A stretch of DNA of 64,000 bases from Aquincola tertiaricarbonis (GCF_000969605.1 NZ_JZUE01000004.1:124001-188000), one strand, 5' to 3'. Positions 9,251 to 19,043 are shown, counted from the first letter of the stretch. A program made the numbers and translations. The notes: generated from the sequence alone by a model not told the origin.

Positions 9251-10227
9251 CTCTTGTGCAGCAACCGCTCATCGAAGTGCGCGGCCTGAAGAAGTACTTC
9301 GGCAGCGGCGACCGGCCGGTGCGCGCGGTGGACGACGTCTCCTTCGCCATCTACCCCGGCGAGACGCTGGGCCTGGTGGGTGAATCCGGCTCCGGCAAGA
9401 GCACCATCGGCCGCACGGTGCTGCGGCTGCTGGAGCGCACCGCCGGTACGGTGGAGTACCGCGGAGAGGACCTGGGCAGCCTGTCGGCCGAGCGCATGCG
9501 CCGGCTGCGGGCCAAGCTGCAGATCATCTTCCAGGACCCCTATGCCAGCCTCAACCCGAAGATGCGCATCAGCGCCATCCTGGCCGAGGCGCTGAGCACC
9601 CACGGCCTGGCCCGCACCCGCGCCGAGCGGGATGCACGCATCGCCGAGCTGCTCACCACCGTGGGCCTGCGGCCCGAGCATGCCGACCGCTTTCCGCACG
9701 AGTTCTCCGGCGGCCAGCGGCAGCGCATCGGCGTGGCCCGTGCGCTGGCGGTGGAGCCGGAATTCATCGTGGCCGACGAGCCGCTGTCGGCGCTGGACGT
9801 GTCGATCCAGTCGCAGGTGATCAACCTGCTGGCCGACCTGCGCGAGCGCTTCCAGCTCACCATGCTGTTCATCTCTCACGACCTCGACGTGGTCGAATAC
9901 CTCTGCGACCGGGTGGTGGTGCTGTACCTGGGCAAGGTGATGGAGGTGGCCACCACCGAAGCCTTGTTCGAGAGGCCGCTGCATCCGTATACCCAGGCGC
10001 TGCTGGCCGCCAGCCCGAAGCCCGACCCCCTGCTGCCGACGACGCACGTCGCGCTCCAGGGTGACATCCCCAGCCCCATCGCGCCGCCTTCGGGCTGCGT
10101 GTTCCGCACCCGCTGCCCGCATGCCATCGACGCCTGCGCCCAGCAGGTGCCGCCGCTGGCCGAGGTGTCGCCCGGACGCTGGCGTGCCTGCATCCGCACC
10201 GAACTCATGGAACCTGCCGACGCATGA
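9247..10227 (+). CDS. ABC transporter ATP-binding protein (DppF/OppF family)
   Basis: A 326-residue ATPase. Walker [10 protein letters not shown] is at 45-53, with FQDPYASLNPKM after the Q-loop, signature FSGGQRQR, Walker B FIVADEP and H-loop SHDLDVV. The C-terminal HPYTQALL and CVFRTRCPHAIDAC segments are typical of OppF/DppF. It is the second nucleotide-binding subunit of the importer. Its last four bases (ATGA) overlap the start of the amino acid deaminase gene, which links transport directly to catabolism. Confidence 0.95.
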
Positions 10228-11525
10228 CGACGCCTCTCTTCTCCTCCCTGCTCGACCCGATGCTGGACGCGGGCTTCAAGGGCTATCCGCACACCGCCGC
10301 GCCCCGCCGCGCCAGCGAAGTGGCCCAGGCCGGCTGGAACGTGCTGGCCGGCGACCTGCCACTGCCCATCGCCCTGATCCAGCGCGAGGCGCTGGAACAC
10401 AACGTCGGCTGGATGCAGCGGCAGGTGCGCGGCTGGGGCATCGACCTGGCGCCGCACGGCAAGACGACGATGTCGCCGCAGCTGTTCCAGCGGCAGATCG
10501 AGGCCGGCGCCTGGGGCATCACCTTCGCCACCGTCAAGCAGCTGGCCCTCGGCGTGGCCGCCGGCGTGCAGCGGGCGCTGATCGCCAACCAGGTGTTCGG
10601 CGACGACGACCTGGCCGGCATCCAGGCGCTGCTGCAGGCGCAGCGCGGGCTGCGGGTCGCCTTCCTCGTCGATTCCGTGGCGCAGCTGGACTTGATCGAG
10701 CAATGGTCTGACGCGCATGCGGGCTGCCAGCCCTTCGAGGTGCTGATCGAGATCGGCGTGGCGGGCGGCCGCAGCGGCTGCCGCACGCACGCGGAAGCAG
10801 TGGCGCTGGCCGCGCGGCTGCATGCCAGCGCCGCGGTGAAGCTGGTGGGCATCGAGTGCTACGAAGGCCTGGGCGCGCAGGGCCGCAGCGAGGCCGACGT
10901 GCCCTATGCCCAGGCGCTGATGGCGCGGGTGCAGGCCATCGCGCTGCACTGCGACGCGGCCGGCTGGTTCGAAGCCGACGAGGTGCTGCTGACCGCCGGC
11001 GGCTCCGCCATCTTCGACCTGGTGGCGCCGATGCTGCGCCCCGCGCTGGCCAAGCCGGTGCGTGGGCTGCTGCGCTCGGGCTGCTACGTTACGCACGACC
11101 ACGGCTTCTACAAGCGCATGGTGAGCGTGGTGAACCAGCGCTGCGGCTGCGCCGACGGCGAAGGCCTGCGCCCCGCGATGGAGGTCTGGGCCGCGGTGCA
11201 GTCGCGGCCCGAGCCCGGCCTGGCCATCGTGGCGGTGGGCAAGCGCGACATCTCCTTCGACCTCGACCTGCCCGTCCCCTTCGCCCGCGCGCCGCGCGGC
11301 AGCCTGCAGCCGCAGCCGGTGCCGGCGGGCTGGAAGATCACCGGCCTGAACGACCAGCATGCCTACCTGCGCTGGGACGCCGCCGACGAAGCCGGAGCGC
11401 CCCAGGTGGGCGAGCGCATCGGCCTGGGCATCTCCCATCCCTGCACCACCTTCGACAAGTGGCACTGGATGCCGGTGGTGGAGCGCGACTACACCGTGTC
11501 GGGCGCCGTCTCGATGCACTTCTGA
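10224..11525 (+). CDS. PLP-dependent amino acid deaminase (D-serine dehydratase-like, alanine-racemase fold)
   Basis: 433 residues. The N-terminal alanine-racemase-type barrel carries the PLP-binding lysine as Lys80 in APHGKTTMSP. The C-terminal DSD1-type domain ends with the metal-site motif HPCTTFDKW (His405, Cys407), as in eukaryote-type D-serine dehydratases. Relatives deaminate D-serine, D-threonine or other D-amino acids, or act as D-threonine aldolases, so the exact reaction is open. The gene overlaps the transporter ATPase by four bases and sits two genes before a D-aminoacylase, which would supply D-amino acids. The divergent ridA would clear its enamine/imine product. Confidence 0.88.
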   Translation: MTTPLFSSLLDPMLDAGFKGYPHTAAPRRASEVAQAGWNVLAGDLPLPIALIQREALEHNVGWMQRQVRGWGIDLAPHGKTTMSPQLFQRQIEAGAWGITFATVKQLALGVAAGVQRALIANQVFGDDDLAGIQALLQAQRGLRVAFLVDSVAQLDLIEQWSDAHAGCQPFEVLIEIGVAGGRSGCRTHAEAVALAARLHASAAVKLVGIECYEGLGAQGRSEADVPYAQALMARVQAIALHCDAAGWFEADEVLLTAGGSAIFDLVAPMLRPALAKPVRGLLRSGCYVTHDHGFYKRMVSVVNQRCGCADGEGLRPAMEVWAAVQSRPEPGLAIVAVGKRDISFDLDLPVPFARAPRGSLQPQPVPAGWKITGLNDQHAYLRWDAADEAGAPQVGERIGLGISHPCTTFDKWHWMPVVERDYTVSGAVSMHF

Positions 11526-11541
11526 CCATGCCCTTCCCACG

Positions 11542-12441
11542 ATGAACACCGGCCTGCTCCACAAGGTGGCGGAGATCCGCGACAAGGCGCCGGCCACGCG
11601 CCGGGCCATCCTCGACATGATCCTGGAGGACCCCGACCGGGTGCTGCAGGAAAGCTTCGAGATGCTGGCCGAACGATCGGCCAGCTCGGTGCCCACCATC
11701 ATGCGCACCTGCCGCGACCTGGGCTTCGCCGGCCTGCGCGAATTCAAGCTGGCCCTGGCCCAGGAGCTGGCGGTGGGCGGCTCGCCGCTGCACCGCCGCG
11801 TCAACATCGAGGACACCGCCGACGAGGTGGTGGCCAAGGTGGCGCGCAGTGCCGCCGCCTCGGTGGCCGGCGTGCGGGCGCAGCTCGACATGCAGGTGCT
11901 GATGGCCGCGGTGGACGCCATCGCCACCGCGCCGCACATCGACGTCTACGGCGCGGGCAACACCTCGTGGTTCATGGCCACCGACCTGCAGGCCCGGCTG
12001 TTCCGCCTGGGCCTGTCGGCCAACGCCTGGTCCGACTACCACCTGCAGCAGGTGGCCGCCGCCGCGCACCGGCCGGGCGGCGTGATCATCGCCATCTCGC
12101 ACGTGGGCGGCATGCCGTCGCTGCTGGACACGGTGGACATCGCCCGCGCCCAGGGCGCCAAGGCGGTGTGCATCACCCGGCCCGGCACGCCGCTGGCCGA
12201 GCGGGCCGACTGGCTGCTGGCGCTGTCGGTGCCCGACGATGCGGTGATGCATGTGGGCATCGATGCCTACCTGACGCACCTGACCCTGATCGAGATCCTG
12301 ACGGTGCTGGTGGCCCAGCGCGTGGGCGAGCCCGCGGTGCAGCGGCTGCGCGGCGTGCGCGAAGCACTGCAGCGCCACGGCGTGGACCTGCGCACGCATC
12401 CGCTGCAGAGCTGGGATGGTGGAGCCGCCGATGCACGCTGA
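11542..12441 (+). CDS. MurR/RpiR family transcriptional regulator
   Basis: 299 residues. An N-terminal HTH_6 domain (about 1-80) contains ATRRAILDMI and the recognition region SASSVPTIMRTCRDLGFAGLREFK. A SIS sugar-isomerase domain (about 120-260) contains DVYGAGNTSWF and AISHVGGMPSLLDTVDIARAQGAKAVCIT. SIS domains in this family sense phosphosugars or related metabolites and control DNA binding. It lies inside the catabolic operon, so it probably controls the operon and ridA through the TGAAA-N5-TTTCA palindromes at 4669 and 4754; the link is inferred. The ATG at 11542 begins the conserved HTH region. Its 3' end overlaps the D-aminoacylase start by 11 bases. Confidence 0.92.
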   Translation: MNTGLLHKVAEIRDKAPATRRAILDMILEDPDRVLQESFEMLAERSASSVPTIMRTCRDLGFAGLREFKLALAQELAVGGSPLHRRVNIEDTADEVVAKVARSAAASVAGVRAQLDMQVLMAAVDAIATAPHIDVYGAGNTSWFMATDLQARLFRLGLSANAWSDYHLQQVAAAAHRPGGVIIAISHVGGMPSLLDTVDIARAQGAKAVCITRPGTPLAERADWLLALSVPDDAVMHVGIDAYLTHLTLIEILTVLVAQRVGEPAVQRLRGVREALQRHGVDLRTHPLQSWDGGAADAR

Positions 12442-13909
12442 CACGCCCGCCACGCTGCTGCAGGCCGGCCTGGTCGTGGACGGCAGCGGCCACCCCGCCT
12501 GGACCGGCGACGTGCTGCTGCACGGCGACCGCATCGAACGCATCGGGGAAGGCCTGCTGCAGCGCCTGCCCGACGGCCTGGCGCCGCAGGACGTGACGGT
12601 GGTCGACTGCCGTGGGCAGGTCATCGCACCCGGCTTCATCGATGCGCACACCCACGACGACGCCATCGTGCTGCGCCAGCCGGAATACCTGCCCAAGCTG
12701 TCGCAAGGCATCACCACGGTGGTGACGGGCAACTGCGGCATCTCCTTGGCGCCGTACCGCACCGGCCAGGCGCTGCCGCCGCTCACGCTGCTGGGTGCGG
12801 ATTCCTTCCGCCACGCCACCATGGCCGAGTACCAGGCCGCGGTGGCGGCCGCCGAGCCGGCGCTGAACGTGGCCGCGCTGGTGGGCCACACCACGCTGCG
12901 CTTTGCCGCCATGCAGGATCTGGCCCGCGCCGCCACGCCCGACGAGCAGGCCCGCATGGCCGCGCTGCTGGACGAGGCGATGGCCCAGGGCGCGCACGGC
13001 CTGTCCTCCGGCCTGTTCTACGAGGAAGCCTTCGCCGCGCCGGCCGACGAGGTGACCGCGCTGGCCCGGGTGGTGGCCCGCCACGGCGGCGTGTACGCTA
13101 CCCACCTGCGCAGCGAGATGGCCACCATCCTCGAGGCGATGATGGAAGCCGCCGACAGCGCCTTCGAGGCCGGCGTGCCGCTGGTGCTGTCGCACCACAA
13201 GTGCGCCGGGCCGCAGAACTGGGGCCGCACCCGCGAGACGCTGCCGCTGGTCGATACCCTTGCCTTGCGCCAGTCGGTGGCAATGGACGTCTACCCCTAC
13301 GTGGCCGGCTCCACCGTGCTGCGCGAAGACCTGGTGGACGGCGTGATCGACGTGATGCTCACCTGGAGCGACCCGCACCCCGAGCTGGGCGGCCGGCTGC
13401 TGTCGGACATCGCGGCCGAATGGGGCGTGAGCCAGCAGGCCGCCTGCCGCCGGCTGCAGCCCGGCGGCGCCTGCTACTTCCAGATGGACGAGGCCGACGT
13501 GGAACGGGTGATCGCCCACCCGCGCAGCATGATCGGCAGCGACGGCCTGCCGCACGACCGCCATCCGCATCCGCGGCTGTGGGGCGCCTTCCCGCGGGTG
13601 CTGGCGCGCTACTGGCGCGAACGCCAGCTGTTCACGCTGGAACAGGCGGTGCACAAGATGACCGGCCTGACCGCGCGCAACTTCCGCATCGAGGACCGCG
13701 GCCTGCTGCGCCCCGGCCTGCAGGCCGACGTGGTGGTGTTCGATCCGCAGCGCGTGGCCGACACCGCCACCTACGACCAGCCAATCAGCGTCAGCCAGGG
13801 CATCGGCCGGGTCTACGTCAACGGCGTGCTGGCCTATGCCGAGCCCGCCGAAGGCGCGCAGCCCCGGGTGCTGGCCCGCGCCGGCCGCATGCTGCGGCGC
13901 GGCGGCTGA
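12431..13909 (+). CDS. N-acyl-D-amino-acid deacylase (D-aminoacylase)
   Basis: 492 residues, close to the usual ~480-500. An amidohydrolase-superfamily enzyme with metal motif DAHTHDD (His73, His75), the D-aminoacylase cysteine in TGNCG (Cys102), ATHLRSE, SHHK and the late GSDGLPHD aspartate. It hydrolyses N-acyl-D-amino acids to a carboxylate and a free D-amino acid in the cytoplasm. The ATG at 12431 is preferred over 12416 because GGTGGAG precedes it by six bases. It is the last gene of the transporter-deaminase-regulator operon and would feed the deaminase at 10224. D-glutamate- or D-aspartate-specific deacylases are close relatives, so side-chain preference is unknown. Confidence 0.92.
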   Translation: MHADTPATLLQAGLVVDGSGHPAWTGDVLLHGDRIERIGEGLLQRLPDGLAPQDVTVVDCRGQVIAPGFIDAHTHDDAIVLRQPEYLPKLSQGITTVVTGNCGISLAPYRTGQALPPLTLLGADSFRHATMAEYQAAVAAAEPALNVAALVGHTTLRFAAMQDLARAATPDEQARMAALLDEAMAQGAHGLSSGLFYEEAFAAPADEVTALARVVARHGGVYATHLRSEMATILEAMMEAADSAFEAGVPLVLSHHKCAGPQNWGRTRETLPLVDTLALRQSVAMDVYPYVAGSTVLREDLVDGVIDVMLTWSDPHPELGGRLLSDIAAEWGVSQQAACRRLQPGGACYFQMDEADVERVIAHPRSMIGSDGLPHDRHPHPRLWGAFPRVLARYWRERQLFTLEQAVHKMTGLTARNFRIEDRGLLRPGLQADVVVFDPQRVADTATYDQPISVSQGIGRVYVNGVLAYAEPAEGAQPRVLARAGRMLRRGG

Positions 13910-14012
13910 AGACGCCGGCCGGCGGCCGCCACCCGCCGCCGCCGGGGCACCGCGCCCGCGTGCACCATTGCGCGGCGCCGCGGTGCACGCCGCAGCCCGC
14001 TGCGTTCGCCAC

Positions 14013-14039
14013 TCCAGAACGGCGCGCTCCGGCCGATAG
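14013..14039 (+). promoter_or_regulatory. Possible sigma-28 (FliA) promoter
   Basis: TCCAG as a -35 and GCCGATAG as a -10 with the consensus 11-base spacer, ending 36 bases before the ATG at 14076. The -10 matches the FliA element GCCGATAA at seven of eight bases; the -35 is weak. It would put the binding-protein/c-di-GMP pair under motility control. Confidence 0.45.
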
Positions 14040-14075
14040 GCACCTTGTTGCAAGTTGCAGTCGGACGGAACCCCC

Positions 14076-14981
14076 ATGAAGTACCTGTGGAAGTGGTTGG
14101 CCCCGGCGCTGGTCCCGCTGCTGGCGGCCGCGCTGAGCGGCACCGCCCTGCCCTCGCGCGCGGCCGACCTGGCCGAGATCCAGGCGCGGGGAGAGCTGCG
14201 CCACCTCGGCATCCGCTACGCCAACTTCGTCACCGGCGACGGCGACGGCTTCGACGTGGAGCTGGTGCGCGGCTTCGCCCGCCACATCGGCGTGCAGTAC
14301 CGGCTGGTCTACACCGATTTCTACAGCGTGCTGCGCGACCTGCTGGGCCAGGACGTGGCCCGCCAGGGCCAGCGCGTGGTGCTCAGCGGCCGCCATCCGG
14401 TGCGCGGCGACATGATTGCCGCCGGCTTCACCGTGCTGCCCTGGCGGGAGCAGGTGGTGGCCTATTCGGCGCCCACCTTCCCTTCGCAGGTGCTGCTGGT
14501 GGCGCGCGCCGATTCGCCGCTGCGGCCGATCGCCGGCAGCCCGTCGCTGGCCGATGACATCCGCCAGACCAAGGCCCTGATCGGCCGCCGCAGCCTGCTG
14601 GTGATGGAACGCACCTGCGTCGATCCCGCCAACTACGGCCTGAAGGACGTGGGCCTGGACCTGCGGGCCTACACCAAGAGCACCAACCTGAACGAGATGG
14701 TGCCGGCGCTGCTCAACGGCGAGGCCGAGCTCACGCTGCTGGACGTGCCCGACGCCATCCTCGACCTGCAGAAGTGGGCCGGCCAGATCAAGGTGCTGGG
14801 CCCCATCTCGGAGGAACAGGTGCTGGCCGCCGCCTTCCCCAAGGACGCGCCGGCGCTGCGGCAGGCCTTCGACGACTACCTGCGCGGCCTGCGCGCCGAC
14901 GGCAGCTACGACCGCCTGGTGGACAAGTACTACCGCGGCATCCGCCGCTACTTCCCCGCCTTCTTCGCCACCCCGCGCTGA
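14076..14981 (+). CDS. Periplasmic amino-acid-type substrate-binding protein
   Basis: 301 residues from the chosen ATG. A signal peptide (residues 1-30, ending SRAAD) precedes an SBP_bac_3-like domain beginning LAEIQARGELRHLGIRYANF and continuing with GFDVELVRGFARHIGV and LNEMVPALLNGEAELTLLD. The typical C-terminal DDYLRGLRADGSYDRLVDKYY follows. Such proteins bind amino acids or other small polar ligands. No ABC permease or ATPase gene is nearby. Instead, 15 bases downstream lies a membrane PAS-GGDEF-EAL gene, so a sensory rather than transport role is likely. The start at 14076 is favoured over 14055 because it begins a standard signal peptide. Confidence 0.85.
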   Translation: MKYLWKWLAPALVPLLAAALSGTALPSRAADLAEIQARGELRHLGIRYANFVTGDGDGFDVELVRGFARHIGVQYRLVYTDFYSVLRDLLGQDVARQGQRVVLSGRHPVRGDMIAAGFTVLPWREQVVAYSAPTFPSQVLLVARADSPLRPIAGSPSLADDIRQTKALIGRRSLLVMERTCVDPANYGLKDVGLDLRAYTKSTNLNEMVPALLNGEAELTLLDVPDAILDLQKWAGQIKVLGPISEEQVLAAAFPKDAPALRQAFDDYLRGLRADGSYDRLVDKYYRGIRRYFPAFFATPR

Positions 14982-14996
14982 CCGCCGCACCCGCCG

Positions 14997-17900
14997 ATGT
15001 TGTCCCGCCTCGTCAGGCACTGGCCGGTGCTGGTCGCGCTGCTGTTGTGCGCCTATGCGGCCGCGCTGCTGCACAACGCCTTCCACGCCCAGGCCCAGCT
15101 GCGGCTGGCCGCCGATGCCCGCGTGGCCGCGGACAACCGCCGCGTGGCCCTGGTGCTGGCCGACCTGCTGGCCGAGCGCCGCCGCGCCGCCGAGGACCTG
15201 GCCGCCCTGCCCGAGATACGCAGCTACCTGGCCAACAAGGCGCTGGGCATGTCGGGCCGCTATGGCCTGAATGCCAACATCGGCGCCATCGAGGCGGCCT
15301 TCGACGCCGACCGTGCCCGCCACGCCACGCCCGGCGCACCGGCCACGCTGGCCATCGCCCTGCATGACGAGCAGGGCGACCTGGTGGCCCGCTCGGCCGT
15401 GCCCGCGCTGCAGGACGAGGTGCACCGCCTGCCGCCAGCCACAGCGCAGGCGCCGCAGATCCGCATCGACCACGCGGCCGGCCGGCTGGTGACCACGGTG
15501 CCGGTGCCCTACAAGGAGGGCCATGCCGGCATGCTGGTGACGGTGGTGGAGCTGTCCACGCTGGCGCGCAAGCTGGTGTCCTCCCCCGCCTACCGGGAGC
15601 TGCTGCTGCACGGCGACGATGCGCAGCCGCTGCTGGGCACCGCCGACGGCCTGGAGCCCGCGCTGCTGGCCCGGCTGGCGCGCCTGCCGGCCGGCCAGCT
15701 CACCGCGCTGGATGCACGCCTGCTGGCCATCCGCAGCCCGCTGCCGGAAGCCGGGCTGTGCGTGGTCTCGCTGGTGGCGGCCGAGGAGGTCTACCACGAC
15801 CTCACCTCCCGCACGCTGCTGTATGCGGCCGGGGTGGTGCCGGTGGCGCTGCTGCTGGGCGCACTGCTGTACGTGCGCATGCGCAACCGCACCGAGCGGC
15901 TGCAGATCGCGCTGGAAGGCGGCGGCGAATGCGTGTGGGAATGGGATGTACAGCGCGGCCGCTGGGGCTATTCGGAGCGCTGGCTGAAGATGCTGGGCAT
16001 GGGCGCCGGCCAGGCCGGCACCACCACCCAGGCCTGGGAGCAGCGACTGCATCCCGAGGACCGCGCGGCCGCGCTGAAGGCGCTGCACGACCACCTGGAC
16101 GGCCAGCTGCCCACCTACGATTCCGAGCACCGGGTGCTGGACGGTGCCGGCCACTGGCGCTGGGTGCGCGACAGCGGCATGGTGGCCCGGCGCGATTCGC
16201 GCGGCCAGGCGCTGGCGATGATCGGCAGCAGCAGCGACATCGATGCCCGCAAGCGCATCGAGGCCAGCCTGCAGGCCAGCGAGCAGCGCTTCCGCACCAT
16301 CTACGACGGCATCGGCGAGGCGCTGTTCATCGTCGACATCAACAGCCTGCAGGTCATCGACGGCAACCAGCGCACGGTGGAGATGTTCGGCCACGACCTG
16401 CCCGCGCTGCGCTGCCTGCCGCTGTCCGGCCTGAGCGCCGGCACGCCGCCGCACGACGCCCTGGCCCTGGCGCGGCGCAGCGCGCAGGCCGCCGAGGGCC
16501 TGCCGCAGGTGTTCGAATGGCGGGCCCGCGCCGCCAACGGCCGCGAGTTCTGGGTGGACATGAGCATGCGCCGGGCGCAGCTGGGCGAATGCGAGGACCG
16601 GCTGCTGGTGCTGGTGCGCGACATCTCCGACCGCAAGCAGTCGGAGGAGACCATCTGGCGCCAGGCGAACTTCGACGGCCTGACCGGGCTGCCCAACCGC
16701 CGCATGTTCCATGCGCGGCTGGAGTCGGAGATCCACCGCTCGCGCCGCAGCGGGCTGCCGCTGGCGGTGCTGTTCCTGGACCTGGACCGCTTCAAGGAGA
16801 TCAACGACACGCTGGGCCACCACATCGGCGACGTGCTGCTGCTGGAAGCGGCGCGGCGCATCGGCCGCTGCGTGCGCCAGTGCGACGTGGTGGCGCGCTT
16901 TGGCGGCGACGAGTTCACCGTGGTGCTGCCCGACCTGCCCCAGGCGGCCGACGCCGACCGCGTGGTGCAGGACATCCTGGCCGCGCTGAACGAACCCTTC
17001 CGCCTGGAAGGCGAGCTTGTCTATACATCCGGCAGCGTGGGCATCGCGGTGCACCCGGCGGATGCGGCCGATGCCGACACCCTGCTCAAGCATGCCGACC
17101 AGGCGATGTATGCCGCCAAGGCCGCCGGCCGCAACCGCGCGGTGCGCTTCGTGCCGGCCATGGTGAGCGCGTCGCACTCCAAGCTGCGCCTGACCAGCGA
17201 GCTGCGCGCGGCCATCGGCAGCCCGCAGTTCCGGCTGGTGTACCAGCCCATCGTGGACCTGGCCAGCGGCCGGCTGCTCAAGGCCGAGGCGCTGCTGCGC
17301 TGGCAGCATCCGCAGCACGGGCCGATGAGCCCGGCCGATTTCATCCCGGTGGCAGAGGACACCGGCCTCATCGTGGCCCTGGGCGACTGGGTGTTCCGCG
17401 AGGCGGCACGGCAGGTGCTGGCCTGGCGGGAGGCCACCGGCCTGCCGCTGTCGGTGAGCGTGAACGTGTCGCCGGTGCAGTTCCGCGCCTGCGACCAGCT
17501 GCACCTGCAATGGACCCGCTACCTGCAGGAGATCGGCCTGCCCGGCGCGGCGATCACGCTGGAGATCACCGAGAGCCTGCTGCTGGAAGGCCATGCCGGC
17601 GTGGCCGCGCAGCTGGCCGCCTTCCGCGAGGCCGGCGTGCGGGTGGCCATCGACGACTTCGGCACCGGCTACTCGTCGCTGTCGTACCTGAAGAAGTTCC
17701 CGATCGACGGGCTGAAGATCGACCAGTCCTTCGTGCGCAACCTGGCGCCGCAGTCCGAGGACATGACGCTGTGCGAGGCCATCATCGCGCTGGCGCACAA
17801 GCTGCAGCTGGGCGTCACCGCCGAGGGCGTGGAAACCGCGCTGCAGCAGCGCCTGCTGGCGGATGCCGGCTGCGACGAGGCGCAGGGCTACTGGCTCTCA

Positions 17901-18026
17901 CGCCCGCTGGAGGCGGCCGACTTCGGCGCGCTGCTGCTGCGCGGCCACAGCGCCTCTGCAAACCGCGGCATCGGCGCCGACGAAGGCTCGGCCGGCACCG
18001 GTGCCGGCATGCCGACGCTGAAGTAG
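14997..18026 (+). CDS. Membrane-bound PAS-PAS-GGDEF-EAL c-di-GMP signalling protein
   Basis: 1009 residues. TM1 is at about 7-27, followed by a ~245-residue periplasmic sensor region and TM2 at about 274-296. Then come PAS1 (about 301-415), PAS2 (about 428-545), GGDEF (about 555-710) and EAL (about 725-975). The cyclase motif GGDEF is intact at 636-640, with an RxxD inhibitory site (RQCD) five residues before it. The phosphodiesterase motifs are also intact: EALLRW at 764-769, DDFGTGYSS from 886 and EGVET. Both activities are therefore possible. It is 15 bases from a periplasmic binding-protein gene, which may load ligand onto its periplasmic domain (inference). Confidence 0.95.
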   Translation: MLSRLVRHWPVLVALLLCAYAAALLHNAFHAQAQLRLAADARVAADNRRVALVLADLLAERRRAAEDLAALPEIRSYLANKALGMSGRYGLNANIGAIEAAFDADRARHATPGAPATLAIALHDEQGDLVARSAVPALQDEVHRLPPATAQAPQIRIDHAAGRLVTTVPVPYKEGHAGMLVTVVELSTLARKLVSSPAYRELLLHGDDAQPLLGTADGLEPALLARLARLPAGQLTALDARLLAIRSPLPEAGLCVVSLVAAEEVYHDLTSRTLLYAAGVVPVALLLGALLYVRMRNRTERLQIALEGGGECVWEWDVQRGRWGYSERWLKMLGMGAGQAGTTTQAWEQRLHPEDRAAALKALHDHLDGQLPTYDSEHRVLDGAGHWRWVRDSGMVARRDSRGQALAMIGSSSDIDARKRIEASLQASEQRFRTIYDGIGEALFIVDINSLQVIDGNQRTVEMFGHDLPALRCLPLSGLSAGTPPHDALALARRSAQAAEGLPQVFEWRARAANGREFWVDMSMRRAQLGECEDRLLVLVRDISDRKQSEETIWRQANFDGLTGLPNRRMFHARLESEIHRSRRSGLPLAVLFLDLDRFKEINDTLGHHIGDVLLLEAARRIGRCVRQCDVVARFGGDEFTVVLPDLPQAADADRVVQDILAALNEPFRLEGELVYTSGSVGIAVHPADAADADTLLKHADQAMYAAKAAGRNRAVRFVPAMVSASHSKLRLTSELRAAIGSPQFRLVYQPIVDLASGRLLKAEALLRWQHPQHGPMSPADFIPVAEDTGLIVALGDWVFREAARQVLAWREATGLPLSVSVNVSPVQFRACDQLHLQWTRYLQEIGLPGAAITLEITESLLLEGHAGVAAQLAAFREAGVRVAIDDFGTGYSSLSYLKKFPIDGLKIDQSFVRNLAPQSEDMTLCEAIIALAHKLQLGVTAEGVETALQQRLLADAGCDEAQGYWLSRPLEAADFGALLLRGHSASANRGIGADEGSAGTGAGMPTLK

Positions 18027-18080
18027 CCCGCCAGGTGCAGCCCGCTGGCCGGCGTGGCCGGCGGCGGCGAGCCGCGGCCC

Positions 18081-19043
18081 TCAGTCGATGGACACCTTGG
18101 CGTTCTTCACCAGCCGGGCGTACTTGTCGGTGTCGTCCTTGATCTGGCGGGCCATCTGCTCGGGCGTGTTGCCGATGGGCTCGGCGCCGATCTCCTGCAT
18201 GCGCTGGCGGAACTCCGGCGACTGGATCACCTTCACCATCTCCGTGCTCAGCCGCGCCACCACGTCCTTGGGCGTGGCCGCGGGCGCCAGCACGCCGAAC
18301 CAGGTGCCGAGGTCGAAGCCCTTCATGCCGGCCTCGTCCATGGTGGGCACGTCGGGCAGCGCGGAGCTGCGCTTGGCCGTGGTCACCGCCAGCGCCTTCA
18401 GCTTGCCGGCCTTGATGTGCGGCAGCACCGGCGTCACCGTGTCGAACGACATCTGCACCTGGCCCCCGATGAGGTCGGTGGTCAGCGGGCCGCTGCCCTT
18501 GTAGGGGATGTGCAGCAGCGGGATGCCGTTCAGCTCCGCGAACTGCGTGCCGATCAGGTGCTGCGCGGTGCCGTTGCCGTTGGAGCCATAGGTGAACGGG
18601 TTGGGCGCGGCCTTGGCCAGCGCCACCAGCGACTTCACGTCGGTGGCCGGCGTGGTGGCGCCGATCACCAGCACATTGGGCACCAGGGCCACGGTGGTGA
18701 TGGGTGCCAGGTCCTTCTGGAAGTCGTAGGGCAGCTTCTTGTAGACGCTGGTGGCGATGGTGTGGTGCACCGCGCCCATCAGCAGCGTGTAGCCGTCGGG
18801 CCTGGCCTTGGCCACGTAGTCGGCGCCCAGCGTGGCACCGGCGCCGGGCTTGCTCTCGACGATGACCGTCTGGCCCAGCGACTGCTGCAGCTTGTCGGCC
18901 AGCGCGCGGGCCAGCACGTCGGTGGTGCCGCCGGCCGGGAACGGCACGACGAGGGTCACCGGCTTGCTGGGCCAGGCCTGGGCCATGGCCGCGGGCGCCG
19001 CAGCCAGGGCGGCGGCGGCGACCAGGAACGCGGCGCGCTTCAT
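18081..19043 (-). CDS. Bug-family tripartite tricarboxylate transporter receptor
   Basis: 320 residues. The signal peptide ends AAMA near residue 21, followed by the family signature WPSKPVTLVVPFPAGGTTDVLAR. Other landmarks: ARPDGYTLLMG, GIPLLHIPYKGSGP, GKLKALAVTTAKRSSALPDVPTMDEAG. It is a periplasmic receptor for a carboxylate. Its ATG overlaps the stop of the tartrate dehydrogenase gene by four bases, so the likely ligand is tartrate or a related hydroxy-dicarboxylate. No TctA or TctB membrane partner is visible in the window, so this may be an orphan receptor that borrows a transporter from elsewhere. Confidence 0.93.
   Translation of the reverse strand: MKRAAFLVAAAALAAAPAAMAQAWPSKPVTLVVPFPAGGTTDVLARALADKLQQSLGQTVIVESKPGAGATLGADYVAKARPDGYTLLMGAVHHTIATSVYKKLPYDFQKDLAPITTVALVPNVLVIGATTPATDVKSLVALAKAAPNPFTYGSNGNGTAQHLIGTQFAELNGIPLLHIPYKGSGPLTTDLIGGQVQMSFDTVTPVLPHIKAGKLKALAVTTAKRSSALPDVPTMDEAGMKGFDLGTWFGVLAPAATPKDVVARLSTEMVKVIQSPEFRQRMQEIGAEPIGNTPEQMARQIKDDTDKYARLVKNAKVSID

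Noticed and set aside
13818..17798. 1326-codon open frame on the minus strand
   Set aside because: It is antisense to the D-aminoacylase end, the binding protein and the GGDEF-EAL gene, whose motifs are clear. Its translation is low-complexity (His/Arg/Gln/Ala-rich) without domains, the usual shadow of GC-rich coding DNA.
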